Shown piece by piece: positions 1 to 7,697 of a DNA stretch of 13,982 nucleotides. Where the stretch lies: assembly GCA_002369025.1 (NCBI GenBank), contig DFDV01000049.1, positions 1-13,982 on the forward strand, read 5' to 3'. Source of the DNA: Treponema sp. UBA3819. Lineage in GTDB: Bacteria; Spirochaetota; Spirochaetia; Treponematales; Treponemataceae. How positions within the stretch are numbered: position 1 is the stretch's first letter; each line of letters starts with the position of its first letter. The translations under genes and the position numbers were made by a program. The notes under the pieces were generated by a model, which saw only the letters and a program-made list of their open reading frames with translations, did not search any database and had not been told where the DNA came from.

Positions 1-1126
1 CCTTAAAGCGTTCATGAATAATCTGACCACCCTGAGTGAGCAGACAGCCCTTCATGATATCGTCTTCCATATTGACCTTAAATTCTTTTGCTTCCTTGTC
101 GTAGAAACCTGCATGAGTAAGGAAAGCGGTGATGTTTCCGGAGAACATCTTTGAAGCATCATAGGGAACCTGGCGTTCAAGCAGGTCGCCTGACATGATG
201 GTAACGCCGTTTTCAGTGACGACATTTTCAAAGAGTTTTGAACCTTCAACGTTGCCGCCGGTAGAACAGGCCATATCCACAACGATTGAGCCCGGCATCA
301 TGCGGTCAAGAACGTTCTTTTCGATAAGGCGGGGAGCCTTGCGTCCAAAAACTTTTGCCGTTGTGATGACGATATTTGCCTTTTCACAGACCTTAGCCTG
401 AGCTTCCTTCTGTTTTGCAATCTGTTCGGGTGTAAGTTCCTTTGCGTAACCCTGTGCAGTCTGACCCATTTCGCCAAGGTCAATCTTAACGAATGAAGCA
501 CCCAGAGATTTTACCTGATCTTCAACAACCGGACGGGTATCAAATGCATCAACGCGGGCACCAAGGCGTTTTGCCGTAGCGATTGCCTGCAGACCTGCAA
601 CACCAACACCAATAATGAAAACGCGGGCGGGATTGATTGTACCAGCCGGTGTAACCATCATCGGAAGAATCTTGGGAAGTTTTGCCGCAGCGTTGAGAAC
701 TGCCACATAGCCTGCCAGTGAAGTCTGAGAAGACTGTACGTCCATCTTCTGTGCGATGGTACTGCGGGGAATCATTTCCAGGGAAACTGCCTGAATGCCG
801 GATGAAGCAAATTCATTCAGCAAATCCTTATTGTTAAAGGGATCCATATAGCTCAGGTGCAGGGTATCTTTCTTAATGCCCGCAATGCTTTCCGGTTTCA
901 TAATGCGCACGATAATTTCTGAGTCGTCGTATGCATCCTCTTCTTTTGCAACGATTGCTGCCCCTGCTGTCTTGTAGGCTTCATCGTTAAAACCACTCTT
1001 TAAACCGGCTCCAGAAACAACTTTAATTTCAAAGCCCATGGAACCCAGTTTTTTTACGTCATCAGGAACAAGTGCAACGCGGGTTTCGCGCTCATCTTTT
1101 TCCTTGCAGACCAAAACCTTTTTCAT
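1..1126 (-). CDS. pntA: NAD(P) transhydrogenase subunit alpha (partial, 3' end off window)
   Basis: The alpha subunit forms the soluble NAD(H)-binding domain I of proton-translocating transhydrogenase, which couples hydride transfer between NADH and NADP+ to the proton gradient. My translation of the minus strand starts MKKVLVCKEKDERETRVALV, the typical PntA/alanine-dehydrogenase opening. It contains QSSQTSLAGY (about 131-140), the dinucleotide-binding GVGVAGLQA (173-181), and DTRPVVEDQVKSLGASF (196-212), a PntA signature that separates it from alanine dehydrogenase. The ATG at 1126 follows AAGGAGA with good spacing. The frame stays open for 375 codons to the left edge. The last visible residues (MKGCLLTQGGQIIHERFK) resemble the end of the short PntAA form of about 380 residues, so probably little is missing. 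The remaining membrane subunits would lie to the left, outside the window. rsgA diverges from it. Confidence 0.93.
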   Translation of the reverse strand, partial: MKKVLVCKEKDERETRVALVPDDVKKLGSMGFEIKVVSGAGLKSGFNDEAYKTAGAAIVAKEEDAYDDSEIIVRIMKPESIAGIKKDTLHLSYMDPFNNKDLLNEFASSGIQAVSLEMIPRSTIAQKMDVQSSQTSLAGYVAVLNAAAKLPKILPMMVTPAGTINPARVFIIGVGVAGLQAIATAKRLGARVDAFDTRPVVEDQVKSLGASFVKIDLGEMGQTAQGYAKELTPEQIAKQKEAQAKVCEKANIVITTAKVFGRKAPRLIEKNVLDRMMPGSIVVDMACSTGGNVEGSKLFENVVTENGVTIMSGDLLERQVPYDASKMFSGNITAFLTHAGFYDKEAKEFKVNMEDDIMKGCLLTQGGQIIHERFK

Positions 1127-1162
1127 CAGTCCAATCTCCTTGAATGAAAAATCTAACACTAT

Positions 1163-1191
1163 ATTGTAGCACCTGCAACCGTTTTCCACAA
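1163..1191 (-). promoter_or_regulatory. Predicted sigma70-type promoter of pntA
   Basis: On the minus strand, TTGTGG (1186-1191) and TACAAT (1163-1168) are separated by exactly 17 bases. Initiation near 1156 would give a leader of about 30 nt that carries the AAGGAGA ribosome-binding site of pntA. This is prediction by consensus only. Confidence 0.6.
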
Positions 1192-1221
1192 GTTTTATTT
1201 TTGTGTATATAGAAAATCTTA

Positions 1222-1250
1222 TTGCAAAAATCCCGCTTTCCCCTTACAAT
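1222..1250 (+). promoter_or_regulatory. Predicted sigma70-type promoter of rsgA-mutS2
   Basis: TTGCAA (1222-1227) and TACAAT (1245-1250) are separated by 17 bases, close to the housekeeping consensus. Only 9 bases lie between the -10 element and the ATG at 1260, so initiation at the usual distance would fall at about 1256-1258. That leaves a leader of only a few nucleotides with no room for a Shine-Dalgarno sequence. Confidence 0.65.
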
Positions 1251-1259
1251 AAAATATAT

Positions 1260-2258
1260 ATGACTAAATTGACTGGAACCGTATTAAACGGCAGCAACAA
1301 TGTGTTCGACGTAGAATGTGATTCAACTGATGATTCAGGTGAATCGAGCGAACCAAACATACGCCAGTGCACACTAAAAAGCAAAAGACTAAAAACAGAA
1401 GAAAAACAATACAATCCCCTTGCTCCCGGTGACCGTGTAGAAATTGAAATTGACGAAAGCGAAGATGATAAAGGTCAGATTACAGCACTTCTTCCCCGTA
1501 AAAACGGCTTTGTCCGCTGGAATGTAAAAGGACGGGCCCCGCAACTGCTCGCCGCAAATATCGACAACTTATTCTTAGTGACAACTCCAGACGAACCTCC
1601 TTTCCGGGCCCGATTTATTGACCGGGAACTGGCTCAGGCTGAATTTCAGGACATTGAACCTGTTATTCTGGTAAACAAATATGATTTACCGGCAGCCCAG
1701 GACGATGATTTTCAGAACAGGCTTTCCATTTGGGAAGAACTGGGCTACAGGATAGTCAGGGTTTCCGCACATACGGGAGAAGGCCTGACGGAACTGGCAG
1801 AACTGATGCTGGGAAAACTGAATGCCTTTGTCGGTCAGTCCGGCGTGGGAAAATCAAGTCTGATAAATGTCCTGGACTCATCCTGCGTGCTAAAAACAGG
1901 CAGTCTGTCCCTCAAATACGGACGGGGAACCCATACTACAACAAAAGGCAGCCTCATGCACCTGCACCTGAATGAATCTCTGGTAGGCGGCATGTTAAAC
2001 GCAACAGCAGACATCATTGACACCCCTGGCGTAAGGCGTTTTGTCCTCCACAATATTCCTTCCAACGATCTGGCCATGTACTTCAGGGAAATGAGGCCTC
2101 TGGTGGGTCAGTGCACTTACGGCATGAAATGTACCCACACATCTGAAAACGGCTGTAAGATTCTGGAAGGCGTCTATTCCGGCATTATCAGTGAAGAACG
2201 ATATGACAGCTGGAAAAGAATCAGCGAAGAAATCCGCACGGGCAGCTGGAGCGACTAG
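1260..2258 (+). CDS. rsgA: Ribosome small subunit-dependent GTPase A (RsgA/YjeQ/YloQ)
   Basis: RsgA is a circularly permuted GTPase that checks late 30S subunit maturation and releases assembly factors. The order of motifs is diagnostic: an N-terminal OB-fold (about 1-95), then G4 NKYD (139-142), G5-like SAHTGEG, G1 GQSGVGKSS (192-200), and G3 DTPG (254-257). A C-terminal zinc knuckle follows (C285, C291, H293, C299). Length is 332 residues, normal to slightly long. I chose the ATG at 1260 over an in-frame GTG at 1203. The GTG would add 19 unconserved residues and would lie upstream of the predicted promoter, whereas family members begin near this ATG. No Shine-Dalgarno precedes it, which fits a leaderless message. 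mutS2 follows after 2 nt, so the two are very probably cotranscribed. Confidence 0.95.
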   Translation: MTKLTGTVLNGSNNVFDVECDSTDDSGESSEPNIRQCTLKSKRLKTEEKQYNPLAPGDRVEIEIDESEDDKGQITALLPRKNGFVRWNVKGRAPQLLAANIDNLFLVTTPDEPPFRARFIDRELAQAEFQDIEPVILVNKYDLPAAQDDDFQNRLSIWEELGYRIVRVSAHTGEGLTELAELMLGKLNAFVGQSGVGKSSLINVLDSSCVLKTGSLSLKYGRGTHTTTKGSLMHLHLNESLVGGMLNATADIIDTPGVRRFVLHNIPSNDLAMYFREMRPLVGQCTYGMKCTHTSENGCKILEGVYSGIISEERYDSWKRISEEIRTGSWSD

Positions 2259-2260
2259 CC

Positions 2261-4873
2261 GTGCACAGAAAAACTCTTGAAGAACTGGCCTTTTACCAGA
2301 TTCGTGATGAAGCGGCAGCCTTCTGTGTAAGTGAAGAAGGATTATTTGCTTTTCAGCACCGGGAACCTTCTGTAAATCCGGAAGAAATTGAAAGACTTAA
2401 ATCCTACAGCCGGGAATGGACGGCAATTCTTCACGGCACAAAATCAAATCCTCTTTCTTCCTGGCAGCCAATTTATTCTTTTCTCAAACTTGCTCAGGCA
2501 GACGGTGCGACACTGGAACAGGAACAATGCTATGCCCTCTTTCTTTTCTGCGAGTCTGCAAAAAAAGTCTGCGATGCTGTAGCGACAGCCTCCCTCTCCA
2601 TGGAAGTAAAGGGTCTTGAAGAAGTTACCAGTAAAATTCCCCTTGCGGAACTCATGCAGGCGGATTTTAAAATCAGCCGGGTTCTGGACAAAAACGGTCA
2701 GTTAAAAGACCTGCCTGAACTCCGGGCCATCAGGGCAAAAATTGCAAGCCTGCACGGAGAAATTGCAGCCGCACTCAAAAAATACACCAGCGATTCAAGT
2801 CTCGTCTCCGTTCTGGAATCTACCGTGCCTGCCTACCGTGCCGACAGACAGGTTCTTGCCGTAAAGGCAGGTCAGCGGAACCGCATTCAGGGCATAGTGC
2901 ATGAAGTTAGTCAGACCGGGCAAACCCTTTACATTGAGCCGGAAGAAGTTGTACGGAAAAACAACGAACTTGTTCAGGAAGAATTTCATCTGCAGGCAGA
3001 AATTCGCAAGGTTTTTACAGACCTGACTGCAGAACTGAGGGAACTGATTCCATTTTTTCAGACTTCCCTAAAAAGCATGTCCCTTCTGGACACCACTCTT
3101 GCCGCTGCCCGCTGGGGTCTGGAAAAAAATGCAGTCTACGCCCTTCCCTGCCAGGGACTTGCTCCCCTTTTGCTTCAGGCCCGCCACCCCCTTTTGCGGG
3201 AAAAAGCCGTACCCATTGACATCCGCTTTCTGGAAGGAAAAAGGGTACTGATTATCACCGGCCCAAATACAGGCGGTAAGACGGTCACGCTCAAAACATT
3301 TGCCCTTCTCTGCATGCTCAATCAGGCCGGACTTCCTGTACCGGCGGCAGAAGGCACCCGGCTTCCTCTGTTTAACGCAATTTTTGCAGACATTGGGGAT
3401 GAGCAGAGCATAGACCAGTCTCTTTCCACATTCAGTGCCCACATGAAGAATATCGCCGCCGCTGTAAAACACGCAGACAAGATGAGTCTTGTGCTTCTGG
3501 ACGAACTTGGCAGCGGGACTGATCCCCAGGAAGGAAGTGCAATCGCCATGGCCGTGCTGGACAGTCTGATTGAAAAAGAAGCCTTCATTCTGGTGACCAC
3601 CCATCACGGCATTTTGAAGAACTACGGCTATACAAATCCCCTCTGCGTAAATGCCTCTGTTGATTTTGACACAAACACACTGGCGCCAACCTATCGTCTT
3701 CAGATGGGCATTCCGGGAGAAAGTCATGCTCTGGACATTGCAAGGCGGAGCGGTCTTCCCCATGTAATCGTGGACAAGGCAAGATCCTATCTGACCAGCG
3801 AACAGGCCGATGTAAGTTCCCTCATAAAGGGTCTGACAAAAAAACACGCAGAACTTGCTGAACTGGAAAAAGAAGCTGATTTACAGGAAGAAATACTGAC
3901 CGACCGTGCCTTCAAAATAGAAGAAAAAGAACTGAAACTGCGGGAAAAAGAAGCGGAAATCAGAAAAAAGGAAAGCGGCCAGGAATCTGACTTCCTGAGG
4001 GATGCCAGAAAAAAACTGGAAAATCTTGTGCGTAAGCTCCGGGAAGGAGAAATTACACGGGAAAAGACTCTTTCTGCAAAGCAATTCATGTCTGAACTGG
4101 CTGACGAAATCAGTGCGCGTGAAGCAGAAGAAAAGGCTGAGGCAGAAAGGCTTGAAAAAGACCGTGCAGAACTTTCTGATCGCATTGAAAAAGAAAAGGC
4201 TGTCCGGGCAGAAAACGGCATGCTGATTTCCCGGGCAGGCGGAAAACATGCGTCAAACAAAAAGACAAAACGCCGGCTCAGCAATGCAGAAGCCCTTGAA
4301 CTGGCAAAGGTTCCGGTCATTGAAGAAAGTAGTTTAGGCAAAAAAGACAAGACAGCTCAAAAAGATGAAAAAGTTCCTAAAAAACCGGCATTTCTTCCGG
4401 GAACGGATGTACTGATTACTTCATCAAAAATGCAGGGCAGCCTGATTCGGGAAGAAAAGAAAGGCGTATGGCTGGTTCAGGTAGGCTCTCTCCGTATGTC
4501 AATCAAAAAGAAGGACCTGCTGCCGCTTGATTCGCCGGACACAAAGCCTTCCGTAAACTACAGCGTAGAGCTTTCTTCCGAACATGACGAAGAAAATGCA
4601 GTCTTTATGAAAGGCGGAGCCACGGCAAAACCTGTCTTTGAACTGCGTCTTTTGGGAATGAGGGAAGAAGAAGCGATAAAACTGCTTCAAAGGCAGCTAG
4701 ACCTCTGTTCTATGCAGAATTTCCGTACCTTCAGCGTCATTCACGGCAAGGGACAGGGTATTCTTCAGCAGGCAGTCCAGGATTATCTTTCCACCTACCC
4801 CGGTGTAAAGGAATTTCATTTTGCCCGCCCGGAAGACGGTGGTACAGGAAAGACCTACGTTACCCTGATATAA
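2261..4873 (+). CDS. mutS2: MutS2 family ATPase with C-terminal Smr domain
   Basis: MutS2 proteins lack the mismatch-recognition domain of MutS. They have been linked to suppression of recombination and, in Bacillus, to rescue of collided ribosomes. The core/lever region covers about 1-320. The ABC-type ATPase has Walker A GPNTGGKT (334-341) and Walker B LVLLDELGSGTDP with D414-E415. A long charged coiled-coil stretch runs from about 505 to 640, followed by a lysine-rich linker, a KOW-like segment (about 705-755) and a C-terminal Smr domain (about 790-870) with HGKG at 828-831. The Smr signature LDLRG of typical MutS2 reads LRLLG here. At 870 residues it is longer than the usual 780 or so, mostly from the coil and linker. 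The start is GTG at 2261, with GGAG 9 nt upstream inside the end of rsgA. The 3' end overlaps convergent cbiET by 14 nt. Confidence 0.94.
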   Translation: MHRKTLEELAFYQIRDEAAAFCVSEEGLFAFQHREPSVNPEEIERLKSYSREWTAILHGTKSNPLSSWQPIYSFLKLAQADGATLEQEQCYALFLFCESAKKVCDAVATASLSMEVKGLEEVTSKIPLAELMQADFKISRVLDKNGQLKDLPELRAIRAKIASLHGEIAAALKKYTSDSSLVSVLESTVPAYRADRQVLAVKAGQRNRIQGIVHEVSQTGQTLYIEPEEVVRKNNELVQEEFHLQAEIRKVFTDLTAELRELIPFFQTSLKSMSLLDTTLAAARWGLEKNAVYALPCQGLAPLLLQARHPLLREKAVPIDIRFLEGKRVLIITGPNTGGKTVTLKTFALLCMLNQAGLPVPAAEGTRLPLFNAIFADIGDEQSIDQSLSTFSAHMKNIAAAVKHADKMSLVLLDELGSGTDPQEGSAIAMAVLDSLIEKEAFILVTTHHGILKNYGYTNPLCVNASVDFDTNTLAPTYRLQMGIPGESHALDIARRSGLPHVIVDKARSYLTSEQADVSSLIKGLTKKHAELAELEKEADLQEEILTDRAFKIEEKELKLREKEAEIRKKESGQESDFLRDARKKLENLVRKLREGEITREKTLSAKQFMSELADEISAREAEEKAEAERLEKDRAELSDRIEKEKAVRAENGMLISRAGGKHASNKKTKRRLSNAEALELAKVPVIEESSLGKKDKTAQKDEKVPKKPAFLPGTDVLITSSKMQGSLIREEKKGVWLVQVGSLRMSIKKKDLLPLDSPDTKPSVNYSVELSSEHDEENAVFMKGGATAKPVFELRLLGMREEEAIKLLQRQLDLCSMQNFRTFSVIHGKGQGILQQAVQDYLSTYPGVKEFHFARPEDGGTGKTYVTLI

Positions 4874-6104
4874 ATGAAATGAGATAAATGGAATTCTGGG
4901 ACTGCATAAGGTGATGGGAGCCGGCTTTTTTTGACTGGCTTACAGAAATTTCCGTTACCTGGTATTCAAGTTTCAGTTTTTCAGCAATGCGCTCTGCTTC
5001 AGAAAGAGTTTCCAGACTGACTGCGGAAATAAGTACGCGGGCGGCGGGATTTTTCTGATATATACTGTGCAGAATTGTTTCCAGTTCTCCCTGACTTCCC
5101 CCGATAAAAACTGCATGAGGTGCGGGTAAATCTTTCAGGGCTTCCGGAGCGTGACCGCAATACAGTGAAAGATTGACGGCACCCGCTTTTTCACGGTTAC
5201 GGCGGATAAGGTCGCAGGCATAGTCTTTTTCTTCAACCGTATGTACAGAACAATGGGCGCTTCTGGCCAAATCAATACTGACCGCACCGGTTCCACCGCC
5301 AATATCCCAGACAGTCTCGCCATCGGCCACAGATAAAAGGGAAAGAATCGCCGCACGGACAAGTCTTTTTGTCATGGGAACAAGTTTCTGCCCGTCAGAG
5401 CAGCAATCATTTCTGATAAAAAAATCATCAGGCAGGGCCCCATGGGGAAGTTCCGGCATAATGCGGCTTACCAGCAGACAGGAAAGATTTTCATCATAAT
5501 CATTTCGGGAAAGAAGATCCTGCGGACTAACGGAAAATATAAGTTCACCAGAGCCGGAATCCTCTTCATACCCCAAACGACTTCCAACAGAGAGACTGGC
5601 CTGAATATCATGGTCAATAAGATATCGGGCAATAGAGGAAAGGCTGATGCTGCCGCCAGTGAGGAAAAAAGTTTTAGCCGAATACGTGAGGGAAGCGCCT
5701 ATGTCGATGTCAGTACCGTGAGCGCTGACCAGATGCCAGTCCTGCCAGGATTCTCCAAGGCGGGAAGCAAAATACTGGGGCGTGGAAATTCCCGGAATGA
5801 TTTCTACATTCCAGCCTTCCTGTTTGAGAAGTCTGCATAAAGAGCCCGCCCCGCTGTAAAAGCCTGTATCCCCGCTAAAAAGAGCACAGGGAATTCCAGC
5901 GGTGTCAGCATAAGATGAAAAAGCAGAGGCGATTTTATGGCTATCGTAGGTGGCAAGTTTTTTTCCGCGGACAAGAGACCCCACCGCAGAAAGCATTCGT
6001 TCTGCCCCAGCCACAAGAGGTGCCTTCTGAATTGCCTCTACAGCCTTTTGACTGAGCTGGTCAATCTGTCCCATGCCAATTCCGATAAGTCTGCAGCTTT
6101 TCAT
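4860..6104 (-). CDS. cbiET: Bifunctional precorrin-6Y/cobalt-precorrin C5,C15-methyltransferase and decarboxylase (CbiE-CbiT fusion)
   Basis: This enzyme methylates the corrin ring at C5 and C15 and decarboxylates the C12 acetate, using S-adenosylmethionine in the cytosol. Two domains are visible. The CbiE-type tetrapyrrole methylase (about 1-205) has LIGIGMG near the start, SGDTGFYSG (77-85) and SAHG (127-130). The CbiT-type Rossmann methyltransferase (about 220-414) has LPDDFFIRN, VPMTKRLVRA and the SAM-binding DIGGGTGAVSI (267-277). Such fusions occur naturally as CobL in the aerobic pathway and as CbiET in several anaerobes. The ATG at 6104 directly abuts the TGA of cbiJ, with GGGAG 5 nt upstream, so translation is likely coupled. 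It is the last gene of the visible operon, and its final codons overlap the end of mutS2 on the other strand. No terminator is evident. Confidence 0.93.
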   Translation of the reverse strand: MKSCRLIGIGMGQIDQLSQKAVEAIQKAPLVAGAERMLSAVGSLVRGKKLATYDSHKIASAFSSYADTAGIPCALFSGDTGFYSGAGSLCRLLKQEGWNVEIIPGISTPQYFASRLGESWQDWHLVSAHGTDIDIGASLTYSAKTFFLTGGSISLSSIARYLIDHDIQASLSVGSRLGYEEDSGSGELIFSVSPQDLLSRNDYDENLSCLLVSRIMPELPHGALPDDFFIRNDCCSDGQKLVPMTKRLVRAAILSLLSVADGETVWDIGGGTGAVSIDLARSAHCSVHTVEEKDYACDLIRRNREKAGAVNLSLYCGHAPEALKDLPAPHAVFIGGSQGELETILHSIYQKNPAARVLISAVSLETLSEAERIAEKLKLEYQVTEISVSQSKKAGSHHLMQSQNSIYLISFISG

Positions 6105-6938
6105 TCAGTCTCCCAAAAAATCTGTAAGCGTGCCCAGCAAATCGGATTCACGAAGTGCAGAAAGAAGTTCTTCCGCAGAGCCAAAGCAATTTGCACTTTC
6201 AGGTTCGGCAGGTGCTTTCAGGGCAAAAATGTCCATTCCCAGTGCCTCTGCCGCCGCAATCTTTTCTGCAAAACCGCCCGCTTCCCCGCTTTCTTTTGTA
6301 ACGAGCACACGACAATTATACTCTGCAAAAAGAGCCTTGTTCAATTCCCTGCTACCCACCCCCTGCATAGCAATGATGTGGTCAGGAGAAAAACCAAGAG
6401 CCCTGCACTTTTCAATTGAATCCGTAAGGGGAAGCACGCGGACAAAAAGTCTCTTCTGATAGTCAGGGATTTTCGTAAAGGCGGCAAGATCCCGGCTGCC
6501 TGTGGAAAGAAAAACATTTCCGCTCTTTTTGGAAAGAGCCTCTGCAAGTGATGAAAGATTTTCAAACTCATGCAATTTTTCTGCCTTTACCGGCTGAAGA
6601 GGACGCAAAAGGCGGTAGTATGGCACAAAAGAAAGAGAAGAAGCCGCAAGCAGATTTTTTGTAATTTCTTCTGCATAGGGATGAGTTGCGTCCACAAGGG
6701 CGTCAAAATGAGGCAGGAGGGATGCAATTTCCTCTGAATCCAGACGGCCCTGAAGAATGTGCAGTCTTTCTGAATCTTCATCACCAGAGGAAGTTTCTGA
6801 CAGTGAGGAAAGGTGCTTTTGAAGGACTTCTGAACCGTATTGTGTGGCTACGCTTACGGTAATTGTATGTCCCTCAGCCAGAGCCTTTTGGACAAAATCA
6901 CTGCCTTCTGTAGTCCCGGCAAAAACAAGAAGATTCAT
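6105..6938 (-). CDS. cbiJ: Precorrin-6A/cobalt-precorrin-6A reductase
   Basis: CbiJ (CobK) reduces the macrocycle of (cobalt-)precorrin-6A with NAD(P)H, the only reduction in ring synthesis. The 277-residue product opens with MNLLVFAGTTEGSDF, the typical nucleotide-binding start of the family. It carries LVDATHPYA (81-89), STGSRDLAAF and a C-terminal VTKESGEAGGFAEKI segment, all characteristic. Residues 45-60 form an acidic, Ser-rich stretch that I would not expect in every homologue. The ATG at 6938 overlaps the stop of cbiH in an ATGA arrangement (4 nt). The downstream gene cbiET starts immediately after its TGA, so it is coupled on both sides. Confidence 0.92.
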   Translation of the reverse strand: MNLLVFAGTTEGSDFVQKALAEGHTITVSVATQYGSEVLQKHLSSLSETSSGDEDSERLHILQGRLDSEEIASLLPHFDALVDATHPYAEEITKNLLAASSLSFVPYYRLLRPLQPVKAEKLHEFENLSSLAEALSKKSGNVFLSTGSRDLAAFTKIPDYQKRLFVRVLPLTDSIEKCRALGFSPDHIIAMQGVGSRELNKALFAEYNCRVLVTKESGEAGGFAEKIAAAEALGMDIFALKAPAEPESANCFGSAEELLSALRESDLLGTLTDFLGD

Positions 6939-7684
6939 TTCTGGTAGCCTCTGGGAGTAACGAGTTTCTGGCTTCCATTTATAGTCAGTATTTTTGTGGT
7001 GGAATTTCCTATAAAGGCAGTACAGAACATATCCAGGTCTGCTTCTGCAAGCTGGGAGAGAGTACAGATGTGACTTTCTTCCCCCTCACGGGAAATATTT
7101 CTTGCCCATCCGCAGGGGGTGTCAGGAGAAAGTTTTTCCATGAGAATACGGCAGGCATTTTTAAGGGTATCGGGACGATTTTTACTGCGGGGATTGTAAA
7201 GGGCAATGCAAAAATCTCCGCTGACGGCGGCCCTGAGACGCTTTTCAATTGTCTCCTGGGGAGTGAGCAGATTGCTTAAAGATATGATGCAAAAATCATG
7301 GGAAAGAGGTGCCCCCAGCAGAGCCGCACCACCGAGCGCCGCCGTTACCCCCGCAATAACTTCTATTTTAACAGAAGAAAAATCTGCATGTGTGGCGGCG
7401 ATTTCATAAACAAGGCTCGCCATACCGTAGACTCCTGCATCACCGCTGCAGACAAGGGCAACTTTTTTCCCGCCGGCGGCAAGGCGTAATGCATGCTCGC
7501 AGCGTTCGCTTTCTTTCATCATGCCGGTGGAATAGATTTCTTTTTGAGGAAAAAGCGGAGAAACAAGGTCCACATAACTTGTGTAGCCGGCGATTATATC
7601 AGAAGAAGAAATGGCTTCGTAAGCCTCACGGGTCATGCCCTCTCTGTTTCCGCCGCCGATGCCAATGATGAAAAGATTTGCCAT
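6935..7684 (-). CDS. cbiH: Precorrin-3B/cobalt-precorrin-3 C17-methyltransferase
   Basis: CbiH (CobJ) methylates C17 and drives ring contraction. The 249-residue protein begins MANLFIIGIGGGNREGMT, matching the N terminus of the family, and has IIAGYTSYVDLV, CSGDAGVYGMASLVYE, AGVTAALGGAALLGAPLSHDF and ALYNPRSKNRP, the standard tetrapyrrole-methylase landmarks. An in-frame ATG at 7720 would add 12 residues and overlap the end of cbiF-cbiG by 23 nt, but these residues match nothing in the family. The ATG at 7684 is therefore preferred, 13 nt after the previous stop. Its ribosome-binding site is weak, suggesting translation by coupling. Its TGA overlaps the cbiJ ATG. Confidence 0.92.
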   Translation of the reverse strand: MANLFIIGIGGGNREGMTREAYEAISSSDIIAGYTSYVDLVSPLFPQKEIYSTGMMKESERCEHALRLAAGGKKVALVCSGDAGVYGMASLVYEIAATHADFSSVKIEVIAGVTAALGGAALLGAPLSHDFCIISLSNLLTPQETIEKRLRAAVSGDFCIALYNPRSKNRPDTLKNACRILMEKLSPDTPCGWARNISREGEESHICTLSQLAEADLDMFCTAFIGNSTTKILTINGSQKLVTPRGYQK

Positions 7685-7697
7685 AAAAAAGATTGTA

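Noticed and set aside
1..1126. Alanine dehydrogenase as an alternative to PntA
   Set aside because: The DTRP...EQV-like segment after the Rossmann glycines and the SSQ..LAGY motif fit transhydrogenase alpha better.
1182..1190. DnaA-box-like TTTTCCACA between pntA and rsgA
   Set aside because: It is a single site with one mismatch to TTATCCACA, overlaps the predicted pntA -35, and has no clustered partners or dnaA/dnaN neighbours to suggest an origin.
1203..1259. N-terminal extension of RsgA from a GTG at 1203
   Set aside because: The extra 19 residues are not typical of RsgA, no ribosome-binding site precedes the GTG, and a near-consensus promoter lies downstream of it.
3068..3847. 259-codon open frame antisense to mutS2
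   Set aside because: It resembles no protein family, is Cys/His-rich in an irregular way, and is fully covered by the conserved ATPase region of mutS2.
3787..4350. 187-codon Ser/Phe-rich open frame antisense to mutS2
   Set aside because: Its composition is the direct mirror of the Glu/Lys-rich coiled coil of MutS2, so it is a codon-bias artefact.
4919..4932. AGCCGGCT followed by a T-run as a terminator for mutS2
   Set aside because: The palindrome has no loop, so it cannot form a proper hairpin, and it lies inside the conserved cbiT coding region.
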